A stretch of DNA of 18,379 nt from JAADHY01 sp964428935 (GCA_964428935.1 CAYSAG010000078.1:1-18379), one strand, 5' to 3'. Counted from the stretch's first letter, positions 7,517 to 15,799 are shown. Translations and numbers: made by a program. The notes: generated by a model not told the origin, from the letters alone.

Positions 7517-9313
7517 TCACTCGGAAGCGTCCCCTTTCGCCGACGGTTTCTCGGTGGCGGCCTTCTCTTGCTTGTTTTCTGTCGCCGCTGGCCGGTCCTT
7601 CTTTGCTTCCGCAAACTTCGACCAGCGACGCAGCAAGAAAATGGCCGCCATTCGGAAAGGCGAGTCTCGCTCAATCAGCTTCAGTGTGGCCACGGCCTGG
7701 TCGTTTTGGCCGAGCGCGGCGTAGCAACTGGCGAGCAAGAATTTGGCCGAGTTGAGCAGGTCGCTCTGTTTGTACTCGTCGAGGAAAGCCTTCAGCGTGT
7801 CAGCGGCTCGAGGAAAGTCGCCCAGCTCGTACTGGCAGACGGCGATTCGGTAGAAAGCCTCTTCGGCGGCTTTCCGGTGGGGTCGCTGCACTCGCTCGGG
7901 AATGTTTTGGACAATCAGCGGCTTGACCTCGTCCGGCACGTACATTCGCTCGCGAGGCGGCGGCATTTGCTTCCACAGCCGAATCAACAAGTAGCCTTGA
8001 ATGGCGTCCGCGTACTTGCCCAGCAACTGGTCGATTCGCTTCGACAAGTGGATTTTTTCCGGAGCCCCGAACTGCATTTGCAGCGTGGGTCGACCGTTTT
8101 CGTCCTCGGTGCGTTGCACCTGCATTAAGGGAGTCGGCACCATCAGTGACTCTTGCAACGCTCGGTACGCGGCCTTTTGAGCGTCGGTCATGTGGGCTTG
8201 TCCCTGGCGTTGCTGTTCCGGGAAAGGCCACACGCCCACCTGGTCGGCTTTCCACCCATCCGTTTTCTTGCCGAACTCGACCACCCGGCTGAACAGCCCA
8301 GGTCCCAACAGGGTGTCGTCCAGCCCGTCGAAAACGACAGCGAAGTTTTCGCCCGTCAGCATTCGCTGCAACAGCCGCATGCGAACGGACCACAACACGC
8401 TGTCGCCGACCAGCAGCACCTTCGGTTCGTTCAAGTCTTCCGGCTGCCACCAGTAGGGCGTTTGGGAGGAAATGTCGAGCCGCCGGAGCAGCTCGGGGTG
8501 GCTTCGCACTTCGGCCAGCGTCGCCGGTTTGGTCGGGTAGATTGTTTTCCCGTCGTCCGCTGCCGACGGAATGGGCAGTCCGACTTTGGGGTCGAAAAGG
8601 TACACGCCGTCGCGCGCCAGGACGCCGACCAACAGTTTCGTGGTCGAACTCGGGTCTTCGTTGCCGGGCACCAGGACGACCGCGTCCAGGCGAAGCTGTC
8701 GAAGCAGCTCGACGAACACCCAAGCCCGGTGAGCCGCCGACCCTTTTCCGAGCAGCATGGCGTCGAACGGTCCCACAGGAACCGGCAGGCCGACCAAGTC
8801 CATGTTCCGCACCACGTAGTAGAACAAGCTGACGGCTCGGTCGACGTCGCGGTGGGTTGGGCCGGCCGCGAAGTCAATGGCCTGACGACACCACAGCGCG
8901 TCGCGAATGTGAAAACCGTCCTCCGGACGAAACCGGTCACTCAGAGCCCGCTGAAACATGTCGCTCGGCAGCAAACCGGCAGCCTTCGGCCAGGCCTCTT
9001 GCGGACTGGGCTTTAACTGTGGCACTCCCCCCTCGCACTTCTCGACCCACTGATTCAGGACCGACACGGCTGTGTCGGGGTCCGAGCTAATGGTCAGGGC
9101 GTCGGGCTGGAGCATGACCAGCGCGTTTTCAATGAGTCCGGCGCAGCGGCTCTCCCTCTGCTCCGCCGTTTGCTGCTCGCTCCGCTGCACCTGCTCCTCC
9201 AGCACTCGCTTCGGCACCGACCGGGCTTCGAAGTAAATCAGCACGGCCAGAACGACCAGACCGGCCAGAAGGGAAACCTGCTTGACTCGCTTCACCGTTT
9301 GGTTGGCACTCAT
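7517..9313 (-). CDS. membrane-anchored transglutaminase-like TPR protein, probably without protease/transferase activity
   Basis: This is a 598-residue protein. Residues 13-28 form one transmembrane segment (VSLLAGLVVLAVLIYF) after a short basic N-terminus. A charged, coil-like stretch and about 100 further residues follow. Residues about 138-250 resemble a transglutaminase-like (papain-fold) domain: GKGSAAHRAWVFVELLRQ (189-206), then GVYLFDPKVG (236-245). In active members the first block carries the catalytic Cys where this protein has Ala193, and the usual His is also not seen; the Asp before Pro is kept. Residues about 500-575 form two or three TPR-like helical hairpins (FYRIAVCQYELGDFPRAADTL and FLLASCYAALGQNDQAV). 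The tail is Lys/Glu/Ala rich. The ATG at 9313 is favoured because it places the anchor at the N-terminus; only a weak AGGA lies upstream. Its role is unknown; a scaffold at the envelope is a guess. Confidence 0.72.
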   Translation of the reverse strand: MSANQTVKRVKQVSLLAGLVVLAVLIYFEARSVPKRVLEEQVQRSEQQTAEQRESRCAGLIENALVMLQPDALTISSDPDTAVSVLNQWVEKCEGGVPQLKPSPQEAWPKAAGLLPSDMFQRALSDRFRPEDGFHIRDALWCRQAIDFAAGPTHRDVDRAVSLFYYVVRNMDLVGLPVPVGPFDAMLLGKGSAAHRAWVFVELLRQLRLDAVVLVPGNEDPSSTTKLLVGVLARDGVYLFDPKVGLPIPSAADDGKTIYPTKPATLAEVRSHPELLRRLDISSQTPYWWQPEDLNEPKVLLVGDSVLWSVRMRLLQRMLTGENFAVVFDGLDDTLLGPGLFSRVVEFGKKTDGWKADQVGVWPFPEQQRQGQAHMTDAQKAAYRALQESLMVPTPLMQVQRTEDENGRPTLQMQFGAPEKIHLSKRIDQLLGKYADAIQGYLLIRLWKQMPPPRERMYVPDEVKPLIVQNIPERVQRPHRKAAEEAFYRIAVCQYELGDFPRAADTLKAFLDEYKQSDLLNSAKFLLASCYAALGQNDQAVATLKLIERDSPFRMAAIFLLRRWSKFAEAKKDRPAATENKQEKAATEKPSAKGDASE

Positions 9314-9475
9314 GGCTTTGTCTGTCCTGCGGAAAACTTTCGTTGGCCTCTGACGTGTCGACTGTCCGCGTGCGGTTCGTTGGTGTGGAGACTCACGGCG
9401 ACCGACGAGCCGCGCCTGCCGAAGCCAACGGGACAACCTGCCGGCCAGAGGCTCGGTGCGGCACGCGAACGGCTT

Positions 9476-9492
9476 GAAGCCGGAGCGGCTTC
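9476..9492 (-). terminator. short hairpin after kdsA
   Basis: GAAGCC (9476-9481) and GGCTTC (9487-9492) form a perfect 6-bp stem with a 5-base loop, 15 bases after the kdsA stop on the minus strand. There is no U-tract. The position is suggestive, but the stem is short for GC-rich DNA. Confidence 0.35.
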
Positions 9493-9507
9493 CAGCTGGT
9501 TCGCCGC

Positions 9508-10347
9508 CTACGACAGCATGCTCAGCACAACCGAACGCAGCTCCATCAACTGCTCGAACAACGTCTTGACCTGCGACAGCGGAATCATGTTCGGCCCGTC
9601 GCTCAAAGCGCGGTCCGGGTTGGGGTGCGTCTCGACGAAAATTCCGTCGCAGCCGGCCGCCACGGCCGCTCGAGCCAGCGTGGGCACCATGTCCCGTTCG
9701 CCGCCCGTACTGGCTCCGCCCGGACGTTGCACGCTGTGCGTGGCGTCAAAAATGACGGGCACGCCGTGACGCTGCATGACCGGAATAGCCCGCATGTCGT
9801 TCACCAAACGCCCGTAGCCGAACGTCGTACCGCGTTCGGTCAGCAGTACCTGCGGGTTTCCCGCCTGCTCACACTTCTGGACAATGTGAATCGTGTCTTC
9901 CGGCGCCACGAACTGAGGCTTCTTGACGTTGACCACACCGCCGTGCCGCGCCGTCGCCCGGGCCGCCGCCACAACCAGGTCCGTCTGACGAGCGAGGAAC
10001 GCTGGAATTTGCACAATCTTGCAGACCGCGGCCGCCGGCTCGGCCTGCTGCGGTTCGTGAATGTCCGTCGTCACGTCCAGCCCAAACTGCTCGGGCACCC
10101 GCGCCAGCAACTGCAACCCAGCCTCCAGCCCCGGCCCCCGAAAGCTGTTGAGGCTGGTCCGGTTGGCCTTGTCGAAGCTGGACTTGAAGACAATGGGAGC
10201 CTGCAAGGCCTTGGAAATCTCGGCCAGCTGTCCCGCCACGTCCAGAACCAGCTGGTCACTTTCCATGACACACGGACCGGCAATGAACAGCAGCGGCTGG
10301 CCACGACCACACTTGTAGCGACCAAAGTCAATGGGGTTGGTGGGCAC
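9508..10347 (-). CDS. kdsA: 3-deoxy-8-phosphooctulonate synthase (KDO8P synthase), metal-dependent type
   Basis: KdsA condenses phosphoenolpyruvate with arabinose 5-phosphate to make KDO 8-phosphate, the precursor of the KDO sugar of lipopolysaccharide, so the organism very likely makes LPS. The 279 residues match the family length. Blocks LLFIAGPCVMES (19-30), PIVFKSSFDKANRTS (51-65), GLDVTTDIHEP (89-99) and VIFDATHSVQRPGG (198-211) are diagnostic. All four metal ligands of the metal-dependent class are present: Cys26 (GPC), His204 (DATHS), Glu239 (VETHP) and Asp250 (SDGPN). Metal-independent enzymes have Asn in place of that Cys. The start is GTG at 10347-10345, with GAGG eight bases upstream; there is no ATG before the conserved region. 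The gene is 194 bases upstream of the transglutaminase-like gene on the same strand. Confidence 0.96.
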   Translation of the reverse strand: MPTNPIDFGRYKCGRGQPLLFIAGPCVMESDQLVLDVAGQLAEISKALQAPIVFKSSFDKANRTSLNSFRGPGLEAGLQLLARVPEQFGLDVTTDIHEPQQAEPAAAVCKIVQIPAFLARQTDLVVAAARATARHGGVVNVKKPQFVAPEDTIHIVQKCEQAGNPQVLLTERGTTFGYGRLVNDMRAIPVMQRHGVPVIFDATHSVQRPGGASTGGERDMVPTLARAAVAAGCDGIFVETHPNPDRALSDGPNMIPLSQVKTLFEQLMELRSVVLSMLS

Positions 10348-10919
10348 GGTTTCGCCTCGCAGCTGTCTGAGTTGGAACTCGGTTTGGACCGTCGGCCGAC
10401 CCGCGTCCGCCGAGTGGCAAGAAACGTGCCGCCCGTCGCATCCGGTCGGCTCTGAATCCTAGAGTGCGGCGACATGGTAGCAAACCGTGGCTCCCTGTGG
10501 CACTACAGTTTCAGGCTGCCAGACTCGGTCCGGCTGTCGGACTCGGCTCGGTTGCTCACCGTGGCCGCCGCGCGGCGAGCCGAACGACGCTGGGGGACCA
10601 GGGGCGCTCGCGGCCGGTTTCGGGTGCGTCCCGCCCAGCCGCAGTGGTGCGAACGAAGCACGGTCGCCGCTTCCAGGCCAAACCGCGTTCGTCTCGAGAC
10701 GGCCGCCTAGCCCGCTGGACACTCTGGCTTCACTTGTAATCACCACGGGGAAGTCTAGACTCTTGCCGGTCGAGAGTGGCGGCTACAAGAGCTGGCGGCG
10801 TGGCCGGTTTGGACGCTTGCCGCTGAAGCGTGGTCTGGCGCCGGACGCGTTGGCCGCACACGCGCTAAGGAAGCTGCAGAACTGGGGCGCACCGTGGTTG
10901 AAGTGGAAGGAGTGAGACA
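10348..10919. other. kdsA-pgk divergent intergenic region, no gene recognised
   Basis: This 572-base region separates divergent kdsA and pgk. Several short ORFs cross it but none resembles a known protein, and their composition looks non-coding. It has imperfect local repeats of GACTCGG/CTCGG (about 10522-10550). One possible pgk promoter is listed separately. I saw no clear promoter for kdsA. Confidence 0.4.
10734..10761 (+). promoter_or_regulatory. possible promoter of pgk
   Basis: TTGTAA (10734-10739), a 16-base spacer and TAGACT (10756-10761) each match four of six consensus bases, in a locally AT-richer patch. The transcript would have a leader of about 150 bases before pgk. The match is weak. 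Confidence 0.3.
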
Positions 10920-12104
10920 ATGGCGAAAACGATTGCAGACGTCGACGTCAAAGGCAAAACGGTCCTCATGCGGGTGGACTTCAACGTCCCTCTGACCGAC
11001 GACGGGAAGGTTCGGGACGACAGCCGAATCAAGGCCGCTCTGCCGAGCATCAATTCCGTGCTGGAGCGTGGCGGCAAGCTGATTCTGATGAGCCACCTGG
11101 GTCGTCCCAAGGGCATTGACGAAAAATTTAGCATGAAGCCCGTGGCCGAGGACCTCAGCCAGAAGTTGGGCAAGCCGGTCAAGCTGGGCCCGAAAGACTT
11201 CAAGCCGGAGGAACTGAAACGGTTGGTCGCCGAGCTGGAGGAAGGCGACGTCCTGTTGCTGGAAAACTTGCGGTTCCACCCGGGCGAGAAGGACGGCGAC
11301 CCCGAGTTCGCCAAAATGCTGGCGGACTTGGCAGACGTCTACTGCAACGACGCGTTTGGCACCAGCCACCGCACCGACGCTTCCATGGTCGGCGTGCCTC
11401 AGGCCATGGGAGACAAGCCCAAAGTGGTGGGCTTCCTGGTCGAGAAGGAACTGAAGTTCTTGAAGGGTGCCGTGGAGCAGCCGCAGCGTCCGTTCGTGGC
11501 AATTCTGGGCGGAGCGAAGGTCTCGGACAAAATCGGTGTCATTCGCCGCTTGCTGGCGTTGTGTGACAAGGTGCTGATTGGCGGCGCCATGGCCTACACG
11601 TTCTCGCTGGCCCAGGGCGGAAAGGTCGGCAAGAGCCTGGTCGAACCGGACAAGGCCGACTTGGCCAAAGAACTGCTCCAGGAAGGCGGCGACAAACTAG
11701 TTCTGCCGGTCGACACGCATTGCGGAAAGTGCGGTGAGGAGATCACCGGCGACTGCGAGAAAATTGTGGTCGAGTTCGGTCAAATTCCGGACGACTTCCA
11801 AGGTCTGGACATTGGACCGAAGACCATTGAGAAGTACACGGAAATCATCAAAGGCGCGAAGACCGTCGTTTGGAACGGCCCAATGGGCGTCTTCGAGGTG
11901 CCGCCTTTCGACCAGGGGACAAGAGCCATTGCCGAGGCCGTGGCGTCGGTCGACGGCACGACGATTGTCGGCGGTGGCGACAGCGCGGCGGCCGTCAAGC
12001 AAATGGGCTTCACGGACCGAATCACCCACGTGAGTACCGGCGGCGGCGCCAGCCTGGAGCTGCTCGAAAAAGGCGTGCTCGAGGCCATTCGAATCTTGGG
12101 CTGA
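10920..12104 (+). CDS. pgk: phosphoglycerate kinase
   Basis: Pgk transfers a phosphate between 1,3-bisphosphoglycerate and ADP, the first ATP-yielding step of lower glycolysis, in the cytosol. At 394 residues it is a normal bacterial length. Family signatures are plain: LMRVDFNVPL (16-25), SHLGRPKG (58-65), LLENLRFHPGE, AILGGAKVSDKIGVI, VVWNGPMGVFE and the nucleotide-site GGGDSAAAV near the C-terminus. AAGGAG (10907-10912) lies seven bases before the ATG, an excellent ribosome site. An unusual point is a His/Cys group at 267-279 (His267, Cys268, Cys271, Cys279) in the segment after LPVD, where many Pgk proteins have no cysteines. It is transcribed alone, with kdsA divergent and a long gap downstream. 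Confidence 0.98.
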   Translation: MAKTIADVDVKGKTVLMRVDFNVPLTDDGKVRDDSRIKAALPSINSVLERGGKLILMSHLGRPKGIDEKFSMKPVAEDLSQKLGKPVKLGPKDFKPEELKRLVAELEEGDVLLLENLRFHPGEKDGDPEFAKMLADLADVYCNDAFGTSHRTDASMVGVPQAMGDKPKVVGFLVEKELKFLKGAVEQPQRPFVAILGGAKVSDKIGVIRRLLALCDKVLIGGAMAYTFSLAQGGKVGKSLVEPDKADLAKELLQEGGDKLVLPVDTHCGKCGEEITGDCEKIVVEFGQIPDDFQGLDIGPKTIEKYTEIIKGAKTVVWNGPMGVFEVPPFDQGTRAIAEAVASVDGTTIVGGGDSAAAVKQMGFTDRITHVSTGGGASLELLEKGVLEAIRILG

Positions 12105-12237
12105 CGAAACCGGTCCACGAAGCCGACCGTTGTGGCAGCTGCTGACGCGGCTCGGCCAGAGTCACGCCACGACGTCTCGGCTCAACCAGCGACACGCTCC
12201 GTCGCGACCGTCTCGCTTTCCAGCCGTCTGGCGTTCA

Positions 12238-12358
12238 CTTTCGCGAAGACAGCCATTCGCCAAGCCGGGCGGGCGGCTGCGGCGAGTGCGACGGAGCGTG
12301 TCGTCTTCTTCGTAAACTGAAAGCCGGCCCGTCCGGCGCTGGTTCGTCTTCGCGAAAG
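12238..12358 (+). repeat. 13-bp inverted repeat enclosing hairpins (candidate structured RNA)
   Basis: CTTTCGCGAAGAC (12238-12250) and GTCTTCGCGAAAG (12346-12358) are perfect reverse complements, 95 bases apart. Between them, AGCC-CGCC pairs with GGCG-GGCT (12251-12278, with a small internal loop), and GCCGG pairs with CCGGC around a 5-base loop (12323-12337). This gives a closed multi-branch fold on paper. It starts 133 bases after the pgk stop. Each arm has the palindromic core TTCGCGAA, so a protein-binding site is another reading. No flanking duplication supports a mobile element. Confidence 0.4.
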
Positions 12359-12614
12359 CCGCCACAGTGCCAGCCGTCGCCGCACGCAGTCTCTCCCTCA
12401 CCGCTCTCTCTGACACACCCAGCAACACGACGAGCGCCGGCACGAGCGTCACAAAGCGACTCCCTCGTGCAACAAACACATTTGGCTCCGGCAGAACGAC
12501 GCGAACTCCCAAACCCGAGGGCGCGGAAGCAGTCGGCGCGAAATCTGCCGAGTGCGCCGAAGGAGTTTCGCCGAAGTCCTCCATTTTGTGCGAATTCCCA
12601 TTTTTGGAGGGAAA

Positions 12615-12648
12615 TTGCTTCAACGGCGTCCGAAGCTGAATATACAAT
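12615..12648 (+). promoter_or_regulatory. possible promoter upstream of the vWA-domain gene
   Basis: TATACAAT (12641-12648) offers a fair -10 box (TATACA or TACAAT) in an AT-rich pocket. The best -35 candidate, TTGCTT (12615-12620), is 20 bases from TATACA, which is too far for a standard sigma70 site. The leader to the ATG at 13050 would be nearly 400 bases. Low confidence. Confidence 0.22.
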
Positions 12649-13049
12649 GAATCGGAACACGGCTTCGACGTGCGACAAGCGCCGTCGAACCGCCGTAGCA
12701 ACTCGTTCTTTGAAGCGCACAAATGGACGGTCGGGGCTGAGCTGGCGGTGAGAGAGTGGGGCGAGCGGCGGCAAGGAGGCGGCGGACCGTCGGGCGTTGG
12801 TTCGGAAGGCTGGGAGCAGCACGGGGAGGTTCGGTCTGCAACCAGTGGTGAGTGGCGAGACGAAGTCGCACTTCAACAGCAGACGGCGTTTCCTCGACGA
12901 GCGGCGCTGCCCGACAGGGCTCGGCCGAAGTTTTTCTTGAGACGGAGCTCCACACGGCCGAGCTTCGTCTTTGAGCGTGCGGCAGCGTGCGTGCCAGTTT
13001 CCAACAGGAAGACCCGTCTTCCAAGCAGACAGAAGTGGAGCGTTTTCCG

Positions 13050-15734
13050 ATGAGGCGTGAGCGTGTGCATTTCTGGCCGGCGACGCTGGTGTTCGGGCTG
13101 TTGCTGGCTGGTGGAGCGGTGTGGGCGCGACAGTCGGCCACGGTCAGCCAGGGGACTGCCACCGTCTACCAGTACGTGGCTCCCGACGGCCAAGCCTACT
13201 TCGCCGTTGCGTTGCAGGCGAGGGAAGCTTCCCCGCGGCAGTGGGCGGCAAATCACGTTGTCTTGGTCGACACATCCGCCAGTCAAGCGGGTCGCTACCG
13301 GGAGGCGGAACTGGCGGCCGTGAAGAGTTACTTGCAGACGTTGCCCAAGGGCGACCGCGTCGCGTTGTACGCCGTCGACGTTTCGTGCGTACGCTTAACG
13401 CCGGGCTTCGTGCCTGTGGACAGCACCGAAGCGAAGCAGGCGCTGTCGGAGCTGGAGCAGCGGCCTCCGTTGGGAGCGTCCAATTTGTTGGCCGCGTTGA
13501 AGACGGCTTTGACCGAACTGCAGACGGTTTCGCACGGCTGCATTGCCTACTTCGGCGACGGGCTCAGCAGCGCTCGGCTAATCGAAACCGACGAAATGGC
13601 CGAGCTGGTGTCGACGCTCCAGAGTCGCGAAGTGCCGGTCTTCAGCTACGCTGTCGGACCGAAAGTAGACCTGCCGCTGTTGGGGACGCTGGCTCAGTAC
13701 AGCGGCGGAGTCGTGTGGACGCAAGAGGACTTTGCCGACGGCGAGGCCGCCGGTCGCGAGCTGGCTTCGGCCACCACCCGAGTTCCGTTCTACCCGACCG
13801 ACCTGCGTTTAACAGCAACGGACGTCCGCGTGCTGCCGTCCCGAGCGCTTCCGGTTCGGTCCGACCGCGAAACCATTTACGTCGGGTCCGGCCGACTGCG
13901 TGCCGGTGACGTGTTGGAACTGGCTGCCAGCGAAGGCGACGCTCGAACCGCGTGGCGGTGGGACGTGGGAGCGAAGTCGGTCCAACCGACAGGCCCGTTC
14001 GTGGCGGCGTTGTGGCAACGAGCACAGGAAACCAAGGGACTGGCGGCGCCGCTGGCCGGCCACAATGTCCTGCAGGCGGCGAAGCGACAGTTCGACCAAA
14101 GCGTCGAACAGATGGTCGCCGCGGCACAAGAGGCACTGAAACAGAACCGCGTGGACGAAGCGGAGCGGTTGGGGGCGGCCGTCAAGCTGTTGGACCCGCA
14201 CAACGTGTACGCCGGCGCTGTCTTGGCGGCGTCGCGCAAGGTCAAGGCAAAGCTGGCCAGCCAGCAGCAGAGCGGCCAACAAGAAGGCCAGTCGGCTCCG
14301 GCGACCAAGCCTCAGGCCGAGCAAACCGCCCCGCCACCGACCGTGGCGTCGCAGGACTTGATCGGCGAGGCAGCCAGCCGACAGCAAATCAAAACGCAAA
14401 GAATGCAGCTCGACGTCACGCGAGCCATCGAAGACGCTCGCGAACTCATGGTCGACGACCCCGACGCCGCCGTCTCTTTGCTGAAGCGAACGTTGAGGCT
14501 CGTCCAGTCGGCATTGGACATCGACCCGAACGTTCGCGAACAGTTGGCTCGCCGGCTTCGCGACACCATTCTGGACGTGCGGAGCCAGCAGGAGATGCTG
14601 GAGCAGAAGCGGATTCGACAGCAGGAGCGCCTGGCGGTCGTCCAGGCCGAGAAACGGCTTCAGGAACAAATGCGGTTGGACGACCTGAAAATCCAAATGT
14701 TGATCGACCGGGTGCGGGCGCTCATGCGGGAAGGACGTCGAGGCAACCGAGACGCCTACGCGGAAGCCAAAGAAGTGGCGAAGGCCGTGCGGGAGCTGAG
14801 ACCGGGAAGCGGCATGTCGGAGGCAGCCGTCGTCACGACCGAAGCGGCCTACCAGGTCAGCAACGTCTTCCACTGGCGGAACCTGCGGGCCGAACGGTTC
14901 CTGCAAACGCTGGAGCAGGTCGAAATTTCGCACGTGCCGTTCCCGGACGAGCCACCCGTTCGGTACCCGCCGGCACCGGTGTGGAAGGCTTTGACCGAAC
15001 GGCGGAAAAAGTGGGAGGCGGTGGACCTACACAAGTCGTCGCCATCCGAGGAACGAATCGTCAACGCTCTGGACGACCAGACCGAGTTGTCCTTCAGCGA
15101 CACCCCGCTCGACCAGGCCATTGAGTACTTGGCCGACTTGCACAACATTCCCATCATCATTGACGAGAAGGCCTTGGAGGACGAAGGCATTGCCAAAGAC
15201 ACGCCGGTGCCGAACCTGCAGTTGAGCGGCATTACGCTGCGGAGCGCGCTGAAGCTCATGCTGGAGCCGCTGGGGCTGAACTACGTCATTGAAGACGAGG
15301 TCATGAAAATCACCACGCAGGCCATTGCCGAAGAGACGCTCCAGACCCGAGTCTACCCCGTGGGCGACTTGGTCATTCCGATCACCTCGGGTCTGGGTGG
15401 CGGCTTCGGAACGCTGTTCGGCGGCGGCCTGGGCGGCTACGGCGACTTTGGTGGCGGCTACGGTGGTTACGGCGGCGGGTTCGGCAGTTTCGGCGGTGGC
15501 CTGGGCGGCTACGGCGGCGGTTACGGTTTCGGTGGTTTCGGCGGAGGTTTCTTCAGCATTCCGTCGGGAACGGCCACGCCACCGGCTGCGGCGGCGCTGC
15601 CGGCGGCGGCGATGGCCGCCGGCCCGGCGCCGGCCCAGCCGCAGGCCGAGCCGGTTTCCGCCGACGTGGACACGCAGGCCGTCATTGAAAGCGTGCTGAA
15701 GGGCGGTGAAAAAAAAACGGACGGTGCGCCGTAG
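13050..15734 (+). CDS. exported vWA / coiled-coil / secretin-N-like / glycine-rich protein
   Basis: This is an 894-residue protein. Residues 1-27 look like a signal peptide (MRRERVHFWP, hydrophobic core, AVWA). A von Willebrand A domain spans about 68-240: VVLVDTSASQ (71-79) gives the DxSxS metal site, LGASNLLAAL stands where the metal-site Thr block usually lies (Ser instead of Thr), and YFGDG supplies the later acidic site. A TPR-like pair, a Gln/Pro-rich linker and a long charged coiled coil (about 500-560) follow. Residues about 669-756 resemble an STN / secretin-N domain (LSFSDTPLDQAIEYLADL, then LQLSGITLRSALKLMLEPLGLNY), but no secretin barrel follows. A glycine-rich tract (781-835) and an Ala/Pro tail end the protein. 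GGAG (13037-13040) nine bases before the ATG supports the start. A strong terminator follows. A role at the cell surface is inferred; the function is unknown. Confidence 0.8.
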   Translation: MRRERVHFWPATLVFGLLLAGGAVWARQSATVSQGTATVYQYVAPDGQAYFAVALQAREASPRQWAANHVVLVDTSASQAGRYREAELAAVKSYLQTLPKGDRVALYAVDVSCVRLTPGFVPVDSTEAKQALSELEQRPPLGASNLLAALKTALTELQTVSHGCIAYFGDGLSSARLIETDEMAELVSTLQSREVPVFSYAVGPKVDLPLLGTLAQYSGGVVWTQEDFADGEAAGRELASATTRVPFYPTDLRLTATDVRVLPSRALPVRSDRETIYVGSGRLRAGDVLELAASEGDARTAWRWDVGAKSVQPTGPFVAALWQRAQETKGLAAPLAGHNVLQAAKRQFDQSVEQMVAAAQEALKQNRVDEAERLGAAVKLLDPHNVYAGAVLAASRKVKAKLASQQQSGQQEGQSAPATKPQAEQTAPPPTVASQDLIGEAASRQQIKTQRMQLDVTRAIEDARELMVDDPDAAVSLLKRTLRLVQSALDIDPNVREQLARRLRDTILDVRSQQEMLEQKRIRQQERLAVVQAEKRLQEQMRLDDLKIQMLIDRVRALMREGRRGNRDAYAEAKEVAKAVRELRPGSGMSEAAVVTTEAAYQVSNVFHWRNLRAERFLQTLEQVEISHVPFPDEPPVRYPPAPVWKALTERRKKWEAVDLHKSSPSEERIVNALDDQTELSFSDTPLDQAIEYLADLHNIPIIIDEKALEDEGIAKDTPVPNLQLSGITLRSALKLMLEPLGLNYVIEDEVMKITTQAIAEETLQTRVYPVGDLVIPITSGLGGGFGTLFGGGLGGYGDFGGGYGGYGGGFGSFGGGLGGYGGGYGFGGFGGGFFSIPSGTATPPAAAALPAAAMAAGPAPAQPQAEPVSADVDTQAVIESVLKGGEKKTDGAP
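15390..15553 (+). repeat. glycine-rich GGYG/GGFG low-complexity tract within the vWA gene
   Basis: The codons for residues about 781-835 encode a run of Gly with Tyr and Phe (units such as GGGYGGYGGG and GGFGSFGGG), made from repeated GGCGGC/GGTTAC/GGTTTC-type units. This tract type is usually disordered and may aid assembly or adhesion. It is a likely place for length change between strains. Confidence 0.85.
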
Positions 15735-15770
15735 TCGTTCCGAACCGTAACGAGCGTGTGAGCAACCTTG

Positions 15771-15799
15771 CGGGACGGGCAGCCGAGCTGTCCGTCCCG
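15771..15799 (+). terminator. strong hairpin terminator after the vWA-domain gene
   Basis: CGGGACGGGCAGC (15771-15783), a 3-base loop CGA, and GCTGTCCGTCCCG (15787-15799) form a 13-bp stem with a single G-U pair, followed by TTT. It lies 36 bases after the stop at 15734. This is the clearest terminator-like structure in the window, although the T-run is short. Confidence 0.75.

Larger units (their letters stand above)
12105..13049. other. 945-base gap after pgk, no supported gene
   Basis: No ORF here resembles a protein I know. The longest frames on both strands are Arg/Ser/Pro rich and look like chance. The region contains a 13-bp inverted repeat (12238-12358) and an AT-richer pocket (about 12575-12660) with a TATACAAT box. 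The last 400 bases would be the leader of the vWA-domain gene if that box is its promoter. One GTG frame (12670-13053) overlaps the next start codon as ATGA, but it has poor codon use (several AGA/AGG) and no ribosome site that I can see. Confidence 0.4.

Noticed and set aside
10487..10915. 142-codon plus-strand frame ending four bases before the pgk start
   Set aside because: Ser/Arg/Gly/Pro-rich with no recognisable motif, no clear ribosome site at its start, and it spans the likely promoter region of pgk.
12238..12358. Inverted repeat considered as a MITE or insertion-element remnant
   Set aside because: No target-site duplication flanks the arms, no transposase fragment is present and no second copy was noticed in the window.
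12162..12722. 186-codon minus-strand frame in the gap after pgk
   Set aside because: Low-quality, Arg-rich sequence with no motif; it overlaps the inverted repeat and other equally long frames on both strands.
12670..13053. 127-codon GTG frame whose stop overlaps the vWA start as ATGA
   Set aside because: The overlap suggests coupling, but AGA/AGG use, composition and the lack of a ribosome site or family resemblance make chance more likely. It would deserve another look only if conserved in relatives.
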